Shown: in pieces, positions 7,598 through 15,955 of the stretch
Numbering within the stretch: position 1 is the stretch's first letter
Layout: every line of letters starts with the position of its first letter
From: an uncultured Lachnospiraceae bacterium
GTDB taxonomy: Bacteria > Bacillota > Clostridia > Lachnospirales > Lachnospiraceae
Assembly (NCBI GenBank): GCA_910584965.1
Contig: CAJUDZ010000046.1
Span: forward strand, 1-22,458
Direction of reading: 5' to 3'
Length of the DNA: 22,458 bases
Program-made: the position numbers and the translations under genes
Notes under the pieces: generated by a model
What the model saw: the letters and a program-made list of their open reading frames with translations, nothing else
What the model was told of the DNA's origin: nothing
Databases searched by the model: none

Positions 7598-8215
7598 ATG
7601 AGTAAAGATTTAGTACCATTTTGGGAAAAGTCATATCAAGAATATGACACGATTGCATTTTCCAATAAACCTAATACAACTATTACTGAATTTGAGCACT
7701 TAATTAACAACCGGTCAAAAATATTAGAAGTGGGATGCGGAGAAGGTCAAAATGCCATATATTTAGCAGGAAAAGGATATCTTGTTGATGCGTTTGATCT
7801 GTCTGAACATGGGATTGCAAAGTTAAAACACAGATGTAAATTATCTAATACACAAGTAAACGCATTTGTAGCAGATTTAACTACATATCAATTTGAACAG
7901 AATTATGATATGATTATCTGTTTTGGAACATTACATTTTGTGGCTAAGAATGAGTGGAAAAGATTTATAAATAATGCAAAAAAGTATACCAATATAGGCG
8001 GCATTCATATAATTCAAATATTTACAGATACTGTACCCGCATCTGAGGATATTGCTCCGTTTGCAATTGGCTTGGCAAAAGATGAAGAAATGAAAGAATT
8101 GTATACAGATTGGGAAATATTGCAGTTTAAATCTTATGTGTTTGAAGATGAACATCCAAACGTACCGAAACATTTGCACGCATCAAATAAAATTGTTGCC
8201 AGAAGAATAAATTGA
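7598..8215 (+). CDS. Class I SAM-dependent methyltransferase (TehB/UbiE-like)
   Basis: A 205-residue protein. The ATG at 7598 follows GAAGGGAG; the upstream in-frame TTG at 7574 lies before the ribosome site and is rejected. ILEVGCGEGQNAIYLAGKGY (from residue 42) is the SAM-binding motif I, VDAFDLS is motif II, and DMIICFGTLHFV is the motif IV region. It resembles small TehB-like or generic methyltransferase domain proteins, but the substrate cannot be assigned. The gene is strikingly AT-rich (about one third G+C by eye) and uses A/T-ending codons, unlike both neighbours. It has its own promoter and terminator. This suggests acquisition by transfer. Confidence 0.85.
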   Translation: MSKDLVPFWEKSYQEYDTIAFSNKPNTTITEFEHLINNRSKILEVGCGEGQNAIYLAGKGYLVDAFDLSEHGIAKLKHRCKLSNTQVNAFVADLTTYQFEQNYDMIICFGTLHFVAKNEWKRFINNAKKYTNIGGIHIIQIFTDTVPASEDIAPFAIGLAKDEEMKELYTDWEILQFKSYVFEDEHPNVPKHLHASNKIVARRIN

Positions 8216-8311
8216 CAAGTTCAATTTATGTGAATAGAGTTCTTATTATGTCTCCCCTTAGATGTATGAATAATCAGCGGCAGGAATGAGAATTGTCATT
8301 GTCACGGGCAC

Positions 8312-8377
8312 AAAAAAACCTCCTTTTCGATAAGAATTGTCATCTCCCGATTCTTACCAAAAAAGAGGTATTTTTTT
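8312..8377. terminator. Bidirectional terminator between the methyltransferase and buk
   Basis: AAAAAAACCTC (8312-8322) can pair with GAGGTATTTTTTT (8365-8377), and an inner stem pairs AAGAAT (8332-8337) with ATTCTT (8349-8354). T runs occur at the ends on both strands, so it can serve the + strand methyltransferase and the minus strand butyrate kinase. AGAATTGTCAT occurs at 8289-8299 and again at 8333-8343, the second copy inside this structure. Confidence 0.8.
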
Positions 8378-8447
8378 AGGCATAAACTGTTTTACACGAC
8401 CTCAGCCGGGCGTCTTTGGCCTTCGGGGTCTGTTCTGTTACCGATAA

Positions 8448-9515
8448 TCAGTATACCATAGCCTTCTCTTCCCCGTTTAACACGCGCAGTCCGCCCTGAA
8501 CGAGCGCGAGCAGTTCGTCTTCACCGGGATATACGGTCATGGGAGCAATCCATTCCGCTTTTTCTTTTAAACCGGCAACGACAACTTTGTCATATGCGAT
8601 GCCGCCGGTTACGATGATCTGATCAACTTTTCCCTTTAAAACACAAGCCATTGCGCCGATGTCCTTTGCAACCTGGGTAATAAATGCTTCGCGTACTTCC
8701 GCTGCTTTCGCGTCGCCGCCCTGAACCATCTTTTCCACATCGCGCATGTCGTTTGTGCCGCAGTAAGCGTTGAAACCGCCGTTGCCGACAAATTTCTTAT
8801 AAACTTCCTTCTCGGTATACTGGCCGGAGAAGCACATTTTAATCAGCGCGCCGCTCTGAACCGCACCGGCTCTTTCCGGAGAAAATGCGCCGTCGCCGTC
8901 GAGTGCGTTGAATACATCAACGACCCGTCCCTGTTTGTGTGCGCCGACGGAAACGCCGCCGCCCATATGAACGACAACCAGATTCAGGGAGTCATAGGCC
9001 TTGCCCGCTTCTTTCGCATAACGCTTTGCAACCGCTTTCTGGTTCAGCGCATGGAATACGCTCGTTCTCGGCAGTTCGGGAACGCCGGAATATCTGGAAA
9101 CCGGTTCCAGTTCATCGACTACGACAGGGTCAACGATATAGGAAGGAACGCCGATGGTGTCGGCGATCTCTTTTGCAAGGATGCCGCCCAGATTGGAAGC
9201 ATGCTGTCCCTGTACGCCCACTTTCAGATCTGCCAGAAGAGCGTCGCTTACTTCATAGGTTCCGCCCGGAATCGGTTTTAACATACCGCCGCGGCCGACT
9301 ACCATATTTAAAGAGTTGATATCGAAGTCTTTCTCTTTTAATAAATTGATAATGATGTCTTTACGGAAATCTTTCTGATCTACGATGGAAGCGTACTGCG
9401 CGATTTCTTCCGTGGAATGACGCAGTGTTTCTTCAAACAGCAATGTTTCGTCTTCAAACACACCGATTTTGGTGGAGGTGGAGCCGGGATTGATAATTAA
9501 ACTCTTAACAGACAT
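8448..9515 (-). CDS. buk: Butyrate kinase
   Basis: A 355-residue protein of the ASKHA acetokinase family. It makes butyrate and ATP from butyryl phosphate and ADP, the last step of the kinase route of butyrate formation. Seen: IINPGSTSTKIGVFEDE at the N terminus (phosphate binding), VVGRGGMLKPIPGGTYEV, the glycine-rich HMGGGVSVGAHKQGRVVDV, and DGDGAFSPERAG. The length matches butyrate kinases (about 355) and is shorter than acetate kinases (about 400). It lies 73 bases downstream of ptb on the same strand, the usual ptb-buk order. AGGAAAGGCGG precedes the ATG. Confidence 0.95.
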   Translation of the reverse strand: MSVKSLIINPGSTSTKIGVFEDETLLFEETLRHSTEEIAQYASIVDQKDFRKDIIINLLKEKDFDINSLNMVVGRGGMLKPIPGGTYEVSDALLADLKVGVQGQHASNLGGILAKEIADTIGVPSYIVDPVVVDELEPVSRYSGVPELPRTSVFHALNQKAVAKRYAKEAGKAYDSLNLVVVHMGGGVSVGAHKQGRVVDVFNALDGDGAFSPERAGAVQSGALIKMCFSGQYTEKEVYKKFVGNGGFNAYCGTNDMRDVEKMVQGGDAKAAEVREAFITQVAKDIGAMACVLKGKVDQIIVTGGIAYDKVVVAGLKEKAEWIAPMTVYPGEDELLALVQGGLRVLNGEEKAMVY

Positions 9516-9588
9516 TCTTTGTTCCGCCTTTCCTGATTTTAAGATATTACATTTGTTATTTTATTGTTTTTTAAAATTGCACTTGCTA

Positions 9589-10509
9589 TTATTTGCTTTT
9601 CTGCATGCTTTCCGCAACAACGGCGCCGAGCGCGATAGAATTAACTTTCGTCTCGAAATCGTCCGAACGGGAAGTTAAAATAACAGGCGCTTTCGTTCCT
9701 GTAAGGATGTTGCCGTTCTTCACTTTGGCCGTATGTACGAGGCATTTATATACGAGGTTGCCCGCATGGATGTCAGGGAAAAGGAGGACATCTGCGTCGC
9801 CGACGATTTTACGGTCTTCCGCGCCTTTATGTTTCGCGGCTTCCGCATCGATGGCGAGATCTAACGAAAGAGGGCCGTCGATGATGCAGCCGGTAATCTT
9901 TCCTTCTTCGCACATTTTGGTGAGTTCCGCCGCGTCTACCGTAACGGGCATTTTGGGATTGACAACTTCAACGGCCGCAAGAGGAGCGACCTTCGGGTTC
10001 GGAATGCCGCACGCGTGGCAGACTTCTACGGTGTTTTCTATGATATGTACTTTTTCCTCCAGAGAGGGATAAGTCATAAACGCAACGTCCGATAAGAATA
10101 AAAGATGGTCGATGCCTTCGATTTCGAATACGCATACATGGGACAGTGTCTTGCCGGTCCGCAGGCCGACTTCTTTATCCAGCACGCTCTTTAAGAAGGA
10201 TTTCGTATCGATCAGGCCCTTCATGTACATGTCGGCCTTACCTGTGTGCACCAGTTCTACGGCCTTTAATGCTGCCGCATAATCGTCCTTTTCATCAATA
10301 ATTTCATATCCGCTTAAATCCATGTTTTCGGAAGCGGCTACTTCTTTAATCTTGTCTGCATCGCCGACAAGAATCGCTTCTGCGATGTTTCGTTCTTTCG
10401 CAGCTTTTACGGCCTCTAAAACGGCGCTGTCCTGTGCGACTGCAACGGCCACTTTTTTGACGCTGCACTCGGATACCTTAGAAATAAGGTCATCAAAACT
10501 CTTGCTCAT
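9589..10509 (-). CDS. ptb: Phosphate butyryltransferase
   Basis: A 306-residue protein of the phosphate acetyl/butyryltransferase family. It exchanges CoA on butyryl-CoA for phosphate and feeds butyrate kinase. The start MSKSFDD at 10509 is chosen because GGAGGA lies just upstream; an in-frame ATG at 10554 has no comparable site. Seen: GLIDTKSFLKSVLDKEVGL, ITGCIIDGPLSLDLAID, and DVLLFPDIHAGNLVYK near the C terminus, all typical of the family. With buk it gives the cell ATP from butyryl-CoA. The upstream CoA-level pathway (thl, hbd, crt, bcd) is not in the window. Confidence 0.94.
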   Translation of the reverse strand: MSKSFDDLISKVSECSVKKVAVAVAQDSAVLEAVKAAKERNIAEAILVGDADKIKEVAASENMDLSGYEIIDEKDDYAAALKAVELVHTGKADMYMKGLIDTKSFLKSVLDKEVGLRTGKTLSHVCVFEIEGIDHLLFLSDVAFMTYPSLEEKVHIIENTVEVCHACGIPNPKVAPLAAVEVVNPKMPVTVDAAELTKMCEEGKITGCIIDGPLSLDLAIDAEAAKHKGAEDRKIVGDADVLLFPDIHAGNLVYKCLVHTAKVKNGNILTGTKAPVILTSRSDDFETKVNSIALGAVVAESMQKSK

Positions 10510-10574
10510 GTTTCCTCCATTCCGGATTGAATTAATTGACATCATGCAATCCATTCAACATATTTTCCGTATAA

Positions 10575-10603
10575 ATAGTAACACTTTCAGGCACAAAAAT
10601 CAA
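10575..10603 (-). promoter_or_regulatory. Promoter for ptb-buk
   Basis: On the minus strand, TTGATT (10598-10603) and TACTAT (10575-10580) are 17 bases apart. The start codon of ptb is 66 bases downstream of the -10. It faces away from the secA promoter, with the two -35 elements about 50 bases apart. Confidence 0.6.
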
Positions 10604-10607
10604 ACTC

Positions 10608-10640
10608 AAAATGCGCCAAAAAGCCGTAAAATGCGGCAAA
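10608..10640. repeat. Direct repeat pair between divergent ptb and secA promoters
   Basis: AAAATGCGCCAAA (10608-10620) and AAAATGCGGCAAA (10628-10640) differ at one base and start exactly 20 bases apart, about two helical turns. They lie between the two -35 elements. This spacing suits a regulator binding on one face of the helix, but no known operator was recognised. I could not match it to a Rex-type palindrome. Confidence 0.5.
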
Positions 10641-10651
10641 TGTTGAAAAGG

Positions 10652-10680
10652 TTGAATTTCCGGTTCAAATCTGCTACAAT
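10652..10680 (+). promoter_or_regulatory. Promoter for secA
   Basis: TTGAAT (10652-10657) and TACAAT (10675-10680) are separated by 17 bases, with the secA ATG 56 bases after the -10. The -35 lies within a small inverted repeat, TTGAA/TTCAA (10652-10668). Confidence 0.7.
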
Positions 10681-10736
10681 AAGACTCGGTATTATCCGGT
10701 ATAAGTGCTCGTTCGGGCGGGCAGATTGGAGCGGAC

Positions 10737-13304
10737 ATGAGTGTAATACAGAAAGTTTTTGGAACGCACAGTGAAAGAGAGATAAAAAGAATTGAAGGTC
10801 TGGTCGGCAAAATCGAGTCTTTGCGTGATTCGATGATGGCGCTCGGCGATGAGCAGTTAAGGGACAAGACCGCAGAATTTAAGAAAAGGCTGAGTGAAGG
10901 CGAGACTTTGGACGACCTTCTGCCGGAAGCCTATGCGGTAGTCCGGGAGGCGGCGAGACGCGTCCTGAAGACGGAGCATTACCGGGTACAGCTGATCGGC
11001 GGTATTGTGCTGCATCAGGGCCGTATCGCGGAGATGAAAACTGGAGAAGGCAAGACCCAGACCTGTCTTTTGCCGGCCTATCTGAATGCGCTGGAAGGAC
11101 AGGGCGTGCATGTCGTAACCGTCAATGATTATCTGGCGAAGCGTGATGCCGAGTGGATGGGTCAGGTGCATGAATTTCTCGGCCTGAAAGTCGGCGTCGT
11201 GTTAAACAGCATGAAATCCGACGAACGCCGGGAAGCTTATCAATGCGATATTACGTATGTGACAAACAACGAACTTGGATTTGACTATCTGCGCGACAAT
11301 ATGGTCATTTATAAAGAGCAGCTCGTATTACGCGATCTGCATTATGCGATTATCGACGAGGTCGATTCCGTTCTGATCGACGAGGCGCGGACGCCGCTTA
11401 TTATTTCGGGACAGAGCGGAAAATCTACCAAACTGTATGAAGCCTGCGATATCCTCGCGAGGCAGCTGACCCGCGGCGAAGACATGGAAGCGCTTTCCAA
11501 GATGGACGCCATCATGGGAATCGAGCGCGAAGAGACCGGCGACTTTATTGTGAATGAAAAGGACAAGGTGGTCAACCTGACGGCTCAGGGTGTTGCCAAA
11601 GTAGAACGCTTTTTCCAGATCGAAAATCTGGCAGACCCGGAAAACATCGAAATCCAGCATAACATTATTCTGGCGCTGCGTGCGCATAATCTGATGTTCC
11701 GCGATCAGGATTATGTGGTAAAAGACGAACAGGTTCTAATCGTAGACGAGTTCACGGGACGTATCATGCCGGGCCGGCGTTATTCGGACGGCCTGCATCA
11801 GGCGATCGAGGCCAAAGAGCATGTGAAGGTCAAAAGAGAGAGCAAGACGTTAGCGACGATCACGTTCCAGAATTTCTTTAATAAATTCGAGAAGAAGGCG
11901 GGTATGACGGGTACTGCGCTGACAGAGGAAAAAGAGTTCCGCGATATTTACGGCATGGATGTTGTGGAAGTTCCGACCAACAGGCCGATTGCCAGAATCG
12001 ACAGACAGGACGCGGTATATAAGACGAGAAGGGAAAAGCTGAACGCCATTCTGGATTCCATCGTGGAAGCTCACGGCAAAGGGCAGCCCGTACTGGTCGG
12101 CACGATTACGATCGAGGCTTCGGAAGAACTGAGCGCTCTTTTGAAGAAGAGGGGAATCGAGCACAAAGTCCTGAATGCCAAGTTCCATGAACTGGAAGCA
12201 GAAATCGTGGCGGATGCGGGTATTCACGGCGCGGTAACAATCGCTACCAACATGGCCGGACGTGGTACGGATATCAAACTGGACGACGAAGCGAAGGCCG
12301 CCGGCGGACTGAAAATTATCGGTACGGAGCGGCATGAGTCGAGGCGTATCGACAACCAGCTCCGCGGCCGTTCTGGACGACAGGGCGACGCCGGTGAATC
12401 CAAATTCTATATTTCGCTGGAAGACGATCTGATGCGCCTGTTCGGCTCCGAAAGAATGATCAGCATGTTTAACGCGCTGGGCATTCCGGAAGGACAGGAA
12501 ATCGAGCACAAGGCGCTGACCAAAGCCATTGAGACCGCACAGAAAAAGATCGAGAGCAATAACTTCGGCATCAGAAAGAATCTGCTCGAATATGATCAGG
12601 TCATGAACGAACAGCGTGAGATCATTTATGAGGAAAGAAGACGCGTCCTAAACGGCGAGAGCATGCGGGATGTTATCTATAAAATGATTACCGATATCGT
12701 GGATAACTGCGTCGATATCTGTATCGGGGACGATAATGATTTTGAAGAGTGGGATTTCAGCGAACTGAACACCCTTCTCATCCCGACCATACCCTTACAG
12801 CCCGTTACGGCGGAAAGAGTGTTGAAGCCTAAGAAAAACAGCCTCAAGCAGCAGTTGAAAGAAGAGGCGGTCAAGCTGTATGAAAGCAAGGAAGCGGAGT
12901 TCCCGGAACCGGAAGCGATTCGGGAGATCGAGCGCGTTATCTTATTAAAAGTGATCGACAGAAAGTGGATGGACCATATCGACGATATGGATCAGCTCAG
13001 GCAGGGCGTCGGCCTGCAGGCATATGGCCAGAGAGATCCGCTTGTAGAATATAAGCTGAACGGTTACGAGATGTTCGACGAAATGACCCAGAACATCCGG
13101 GAAGAAACCGTGCGCCTGCTGTTCCGCGTGCGTATCGAGCAGAAAGTGGAGCGGGAACAGGTGGCGAAAGTAACGGGTACGAACAAAGACGATTCCGCGC
13201 CCAAAGGTCCGGTAAAGCGTGCGGAAGCAAAGGTATACCCGAACGACCCGTGTCCGTGTGGCTCCGGGAAGAAATATAAACAGTGCTGCGGAAGACAGAA
13301 ATAA
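10737..13304 (+). CDS. secA: Protein translocase ATPase SecA
   Basis: An 855-residue protein: the motor that drives precursor proteins through SecYEG. Seen: MKTGEGKTQT with the Walker A lysine in GEGKT (103-107), VTVNDYLAKRDAEWMG, the Walker B-like DEVDSVLIDEAR (from 207), TNMAGRGTDIKL and the LRGRSGRQGD helicase motif. The C terminus has the zinc-binding CxCx8CC pattern (Cys839, 841, 850, 851) that contacts SecB or the ribosome. Length is normal for Clostridia. GGAG lies 5 bases before the ATG. No clear terminator separates it from prfB, matching the common secA-prfB arrangement in Firmicutes. Confidence 0.98.
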   Translation: MSVIQKVFGTHSEREIKRIEGLVGKIESLRDSMMALGDEQLRDKTAEFKKRLSEGETLDDLLPEAYAVVREAARRVLKTEHYRVQLIGGIVLHQGRIAEMKTGEGKTQTCLLPAYLNALEGQGVHVVTVNDYLAKRDAEWMGQVHEFLGLKVGVVLNSMKSDERREAYQCDITYVTNNELGFDYLRDNMVIYKEQLVLRDLHYAIIDEVDSVLIDEARTPLIISGQSGKSTKLYEACDILARQLTRGEDMEALSKMDAIMGIEREETGDFIVNEKDKVVNLTAQGVAKVERFFQIENLADPENIEIQHNIILALRAHNLMFRDQDYVVKDEQVLIVDEFTGRIMPGRRYSDGLHQAIEAKEHVKVKRESKTLATITFQNFFNKFEKKAGMTGTALTEEKEFRDIYGMDVVEVPTNRPIARIDRQDAVYKTRREKLNAILDSIVEAHGKGQPVLVGTITIEASEELSALLKKRGIEHKVLNAKFHELEAEIVADAGIHGAVTIATNMAGRGTDIKLDDEAKAAGGLKIIGTERHESRRIDNQLRGRSGRQGDAGESKFYISLEDDLMRLFGSERMISMFNALGIPEGQEIEHKALTKAIETAQKKIESNNFGIRKNLLEYDQVMNEQREIIYEERRRVLNGESMRDVIYKMITDIVDNCVDICIGDDNDFEEWDFSELNTLLIPTIPLQPVTAERVLKPKKNSLKQQLKEEAVKLYESKEAEFPEPEAIREIERVILLKVIDRKWMDHIDDMDQLRQGVGLQAYGQRDPLVEYKLNGYEMFDEMTQNIREETVRLLFRVRIEQKVEREQVAKVTGTNKDDSAPKGPVKRAEAKVYPNDPCPCGSGKKYKQCCGRQK

Positions 13305-13306
13305 GA

Positions 13307-13391
13307 AGGCAAAAAGAAATTCTAAGCATGTAAAGGACACAGTTTAAGAATTTCTATGTTTTGCCTGAAAGAATCGCCGGGGGCGATTCTT
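13307..13391 (+). other. Two structured elements in the secA-prfB interval
   Basis: First, AGGCAAAA (13307-13314) pairs with TTTTGCCT (13359-13366), and GAAATTCT (13316-13323) pairs with AGAATTTC (13347-13354), around a 23-base loop. Second, AAGAATCGCC (13369-13378) pairs perfectly with GGCGATTCTT (13382-13391) around GGG. Neither is followed by a T run, so they do not look like intrinsic terminators. They may stabilise the secA mRNA end or be part of a prfB leader. The rest of the interval to 13546 shows no clear promoter: a TTGACG at 13468 has no matching -10. Confidence 0.55.
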
Positions 13392-13546
13392 CCGGGGGGA
13401 TGCAAGAGCTTTAGGAAAGATTTTGCCGGTTGGAGATGTTAGAGAGGAAAGTTCTTTGGAAAAGAGTTTGACGAGAGCGGTTTCCCCGAAAGATGGAACA
13501 GCAACAGTAAGAAATGACAAAAAGTGTATGAAAGAAGGTGACGTTA

Positions 13547-14657
13547 TTGGTTGAATTAGACAACATGAAGTTTGAACTTCAGGGTTATGAAAGTCCATTA
13601 GCGGAAGTGAGGGATTCACTTTAACTTAGCGGATAAGGAAAAGCGAATCGAAGAGCTGGAAATGGAAATGCAGGAGCCCGGTTTCTGGGATGACCCGGAG
13701 AAATCCAACCAGAAGATGCGGGAGGCCAAGAACCTGAAAGACACGGTCGAGACCGTCAGGGGGCTTGAGAGCCGGTATGAAGACATTATGACGCTGATTG
13801 AGATGGGATATGAGGATAACGATCCGGCGATCATTCCGGACATCAGCGAGGAACTGGAAATATTTAAGAAAACGTTTGAGGAAATCAGGGTAAGCACGCT
13901 GCTTTCCGGAGAATACGACAGAAATAACGCGATTCTGCGGCTGAATGCGGGCGCGGGCGGAACGGAAAGCTGCGACTGGTGCAGCATGCTGTACCGCATG
14001 TACACGAGATGGGCGGAGCGGAAAGGATTTGCGCTGGAAGTACTGGATTATCTGGACGGTGACGAGGCGGGAATCAAGTCCGTGACATTCCAGATCAACG
14101 GAGAGAACGCTTACGGTTATCTCAAATCCGAAAAAGGCGTGCACAGACTTGTTCGTATTTCTCCTTTTAACGCCCAGGGAAAACGCCAGACTTCTTTTGT
14201 GTCGCTGGATGTAATGCCGGATATTGAAGAAGATGTTGATGTGGAGATTCGGGATGAAGACATTCGGGTCGATACCTACCGAAGCAGCGGCGCCGGCGGG
14301 CAGCATATCAATAAAACTTCTTCCGCGATTCGGATTACCCATTTTCCGACGGGCATCGTCGTGACCTGCCAGAACGAAAGAAGCCAGCATATGAACAAGG
14401 ACAAGGCTATGCAGATGCTGAAAGCCAAGCTGTATATGCTGAAACAGGAAGAAAATGCGGAAAAGCTCTCGGATATCCGGGGAGACGTCAAAGAGATCGG
14501 CTGGGGGAACCAGATACGTTCCTATGTCATGCAGCCGTATACGATGGTAAAAGACCACAGGACGAACGAAGAATCGGGAAATGTGGATGCGGTAATGGAT
14601 GGGGCATTAGACCCGTTTATCAATGCTTATCTGAAATGGAAAAGCGTCGGAAATTAA
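13547..14657 (+). CDS. prfB: Peptide chain release factor 2, expressed by programmed +1 frameshift
   Basis: The coding sequence joins 13547-13621 to 13623-14657 and gives 369 residues. A TTG start at 13547 follows AAGGTGA (13535-13541) at 5 bases. The first 25 codons end in CTT, then an in-frame TAA (13622-13624). Slipping one base forward continues as Asn-Leu-Ala-Asp-Lys into the long frame. In the body, the SPF tripeptide (205-207, reading stop codons) and GGQ (250-252, peptide release) are both present, so this is RF2 and not RF1 (PxT) or a stalled-ribosome factor. RF2 recognises UGA and UAA. Frameshift autoregulation is established for prfB, where the zero-frame stop is normally UGA; here it is UAA. 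The gene follows secA and ends in a terminator shared with the converging gene. Confidence 0.95.
13607..13625 (+). promoter_or_regulatory. prfB recoding site with UAA stop
   Basis: The site reads GTGAGGGATTCACTTTAAC. GAGGG serves as the internal Shine-Dalgarno-like element, CTT is the slippery leucine codon and TAA the zero-frame stop, followed by C, the usual weak termination context. The purine element ends 5 bases before CTT, slightly further than the 3 bases in Escherichia coli. Because RF1 also reads UAA, feedback by RF2 level should be weaker than at a UGA site. Confidence 0.85.
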
Positions 14658-14673
14658 GTTTCCGACGCTTTTT
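14640..14673. terminator. Bidirectional terminator with both stop codons in its loop
   Basis: Bases 14640-14653 pair perfectly with 14659-14672, a 14-bp stem around the 5-base loop TTAAG. The TAA of prfB (14655-14657) and the TAA of the converging DUF975 gene (14654-14656 on the minus strand) lie within this loop. T runs follow on the + side, and A's precede it, giving T's on the minus side. Each gene's last codons form one arm of the stem. Confidence 0.9.
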
Positions 14674-15397
14674 GTATCTGCTGTCTGTTCTGTATCAGAT
14701 CGAGGAAAAATTCCGCACATGCAGTATTTATATAGGGTATCAGCCAGAAAAATGCGATGCCGCAGGATAAAAGGCCGAGCAGCATCAGCGGAATGAAACC
14801 CGCCATCAGGTAAAAAAGCCTTCCTTTGCTTCCTTTCATCAGTTTGCGGCTCATGGATAATAACTCTTTGGCGGAATAGTTCGGGAAGTCATGAAGCAGA
14901 AAAAAGACCTGCGAATAAATCAGGGAGATCATGACCCAGATAACGCCGTATAAAATGTAAGACAAATAGTATAATAACGTCAGAGCTGCATTCTGCGGAT
15001 AAATACGAAGCAGAAAAGAAAAAATCGTCATCGGCAGCATTCCGAGAAAAAGCCATACGGAACGATACAGCTGAATCAGAAGCGCCTTGTCAGGAAACAG
15101 CTTAAATCCATAAAAAACATCGCTGACCGTAACGGGCCTGCCGCAGCAGATTTTCAGATAAAAATATCCCAGTCCGGAAAGAAACAGCCCGTTCAGCGTG
15201 GATATAACAAATGAGATCAGAAAATTCAATATAACGCCGACAACAGTCGCAAGGTTCAGGAACATTGTAAAAAAAAGAGAAGCAAAGCCAGTGATCATGG
15301 AAACGATCACGCTGGCGCCGATCGCGGTGCCGTAATGGCCGAACATATGCTCCCGCGCCAGTCCTCTGATTTCTACGGATGATTTATAAGTGTTCAT
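14654..15397 (-). CDS. DUF975-family membrane protein
   Basis: A 247-residue polytopic protein. The N-terminal RGLAREHMFGHYGTAIGAS, FLSGLGYFYLKICCGRPVTVSDVFYGF and LSMSRKLMKGSKGRLFYL are characteristic of DUF975 proteins of Firmicutes, whose function is unknown. Six or so hydrophobic segments are seen. GGAG stands before the ATG. It begins 20 bases after the SprA-related gene on the same strand, so the two are probably co-transcribed, and it converges with prfB over a shared terminator. It is a housekeeping-type membrane protein with no assigned role. Confidence 0.85.
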   Translation of the reverse strand: MNTYKSSVEIRGLAREHMFGHYGTAIGASVIVSMITGFASLFFTMFLNLATVVGVILNFLISFVISTLNGLFLSGLGYFYLKICCGRPVTVSDVFYGFKLFPDKALLIQLYRSVWLFLGMLPMTIFSFLLRIYPQNAALTLLYYLSYILYGVIWVMISLIYSQVFFLLHDFPNYSAKELLSMSRKLMKGSKGRLFYLMAGFIPLMLLGLLSCGIAFFWLIPYINTACAEFFLDLIQNRQQIQKASET

Positions 15398-15417
15398 AAG
15401 TAAGCTCCAATTCTTTT

Positions 15418-15921
15418 TTAACAGGCAATATCCACATTCATCCCAAGATACTTGTTGGCCGCATCCGAGGATTTCATTTCTTTCTGATAAGGATTTTCTT
15501 CATTACGATAGCGTATCTGCGTGGCCGTCGTGCCGCCGGATACATAGGTGCGCCCGCATTCAGGGCAGACCGCGCTGTGGATGGAAACGTTACAGGACAA
15601 TACCTTGCCGTTGTTTTCCTCGGCTTCTTTATAGGCATTGGCAACATGTTCCTGTTCATGGCTTCTGACCCTGGATGCCGCGGCATTCGGCGAAATGTGC
15701 GCCGCCGCTTTAAAGGATACCATTTCATCGGAACCGTCCTGATATTTTCGGTTCTTACAGGTTTCACATTCTGCGGGTGAAGATTCGCGTCCCGCCTGCT
15801 TTTCAGTGGATTCTCCGGGGTTGCGGATGATCTGCCTTACGGTACCGTCTTCCGGTGCTGCCTGCGCGGCGCCCGCATACCCCTCATAAGCATAAGATAA
15901 ATTACTGATTCCGTTTATCAT
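15418..15921 (-). CDS. SprA-related putative zinc metalloprotease
   Basis: A 167-residue protein with no signal peptide. RSHEQEHV contains HEXXH (His88, Glu89, His92), the signature of zinc peptidases. Two CxxC pairs (Cys52/55 and Cys119/122) could bind a second, structural zinc. The layout of a CxxC, the HEXXH helix and a second CxxC within RTYVSGGTT matches the SprA-related family (putative metalloprotease, CJM1_0395 type), whose substrate is unknown. AAGGGGGC precedes the ATG. It sits between a Pro/Gly-rich membrane protein (34 bases upstream) and DUF975 (20 bases downstream). No flagellar or phage genes are nearby. A role in membrane protein turnover would be a guess. Confidence 0.75.
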   Translation of the reverse strand: MINGISNLSYAYEGYAGAAQAAPEDGTVRQIIRNPGESTEKQAGRESSPAECETCKNRKYQDGSDEMVSFKAAAHISPNAAASRVRSHEQEHVANAYKEAEENNGKVLSCNVSIHSAVCPECGRTYVSGGTTATQIRYRNEENPYQKEMKSSDAANKYLGMNVDIAC

Positions 15922-15955
15922 AAAAATGCCCCCTTCGGTTCATAAAATACGTGAT

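Noticed and set aside
8396..8440. Second terminator hairpin just after buk
   Set aside because: Only GACC/GGTC pairs cleanly and there is no T run next to it. The structure at 8312-8377 is much better.
8448..9515. Acetate kinase
   Set aside because: Length of 355 and the sequence signatures fit butyrate kinase, and the gene is paired with ptb.
10569..10668. Rex (NADH) operator upstream of ptb
   Set aside because: No TTGTTAAN4TTAACAA-like palindrome was found. Only short TTGAA/TTCAA arms occur, overlapping the secA -35.
13626..14558. 310-codon minus-strand ORF opposite prfB
   Set aside because: It is entirely antisense to the conserved RF2 frame. No plausible start site or recognisable protein family was seen.
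13662..14657. prfB starting at ATG 13662 without frameshift
   Set aside because: That would remove the first 38 residues of RF2, whereas the upstream frame with CTT-TAA-C reconstitutes the normal N terminus.
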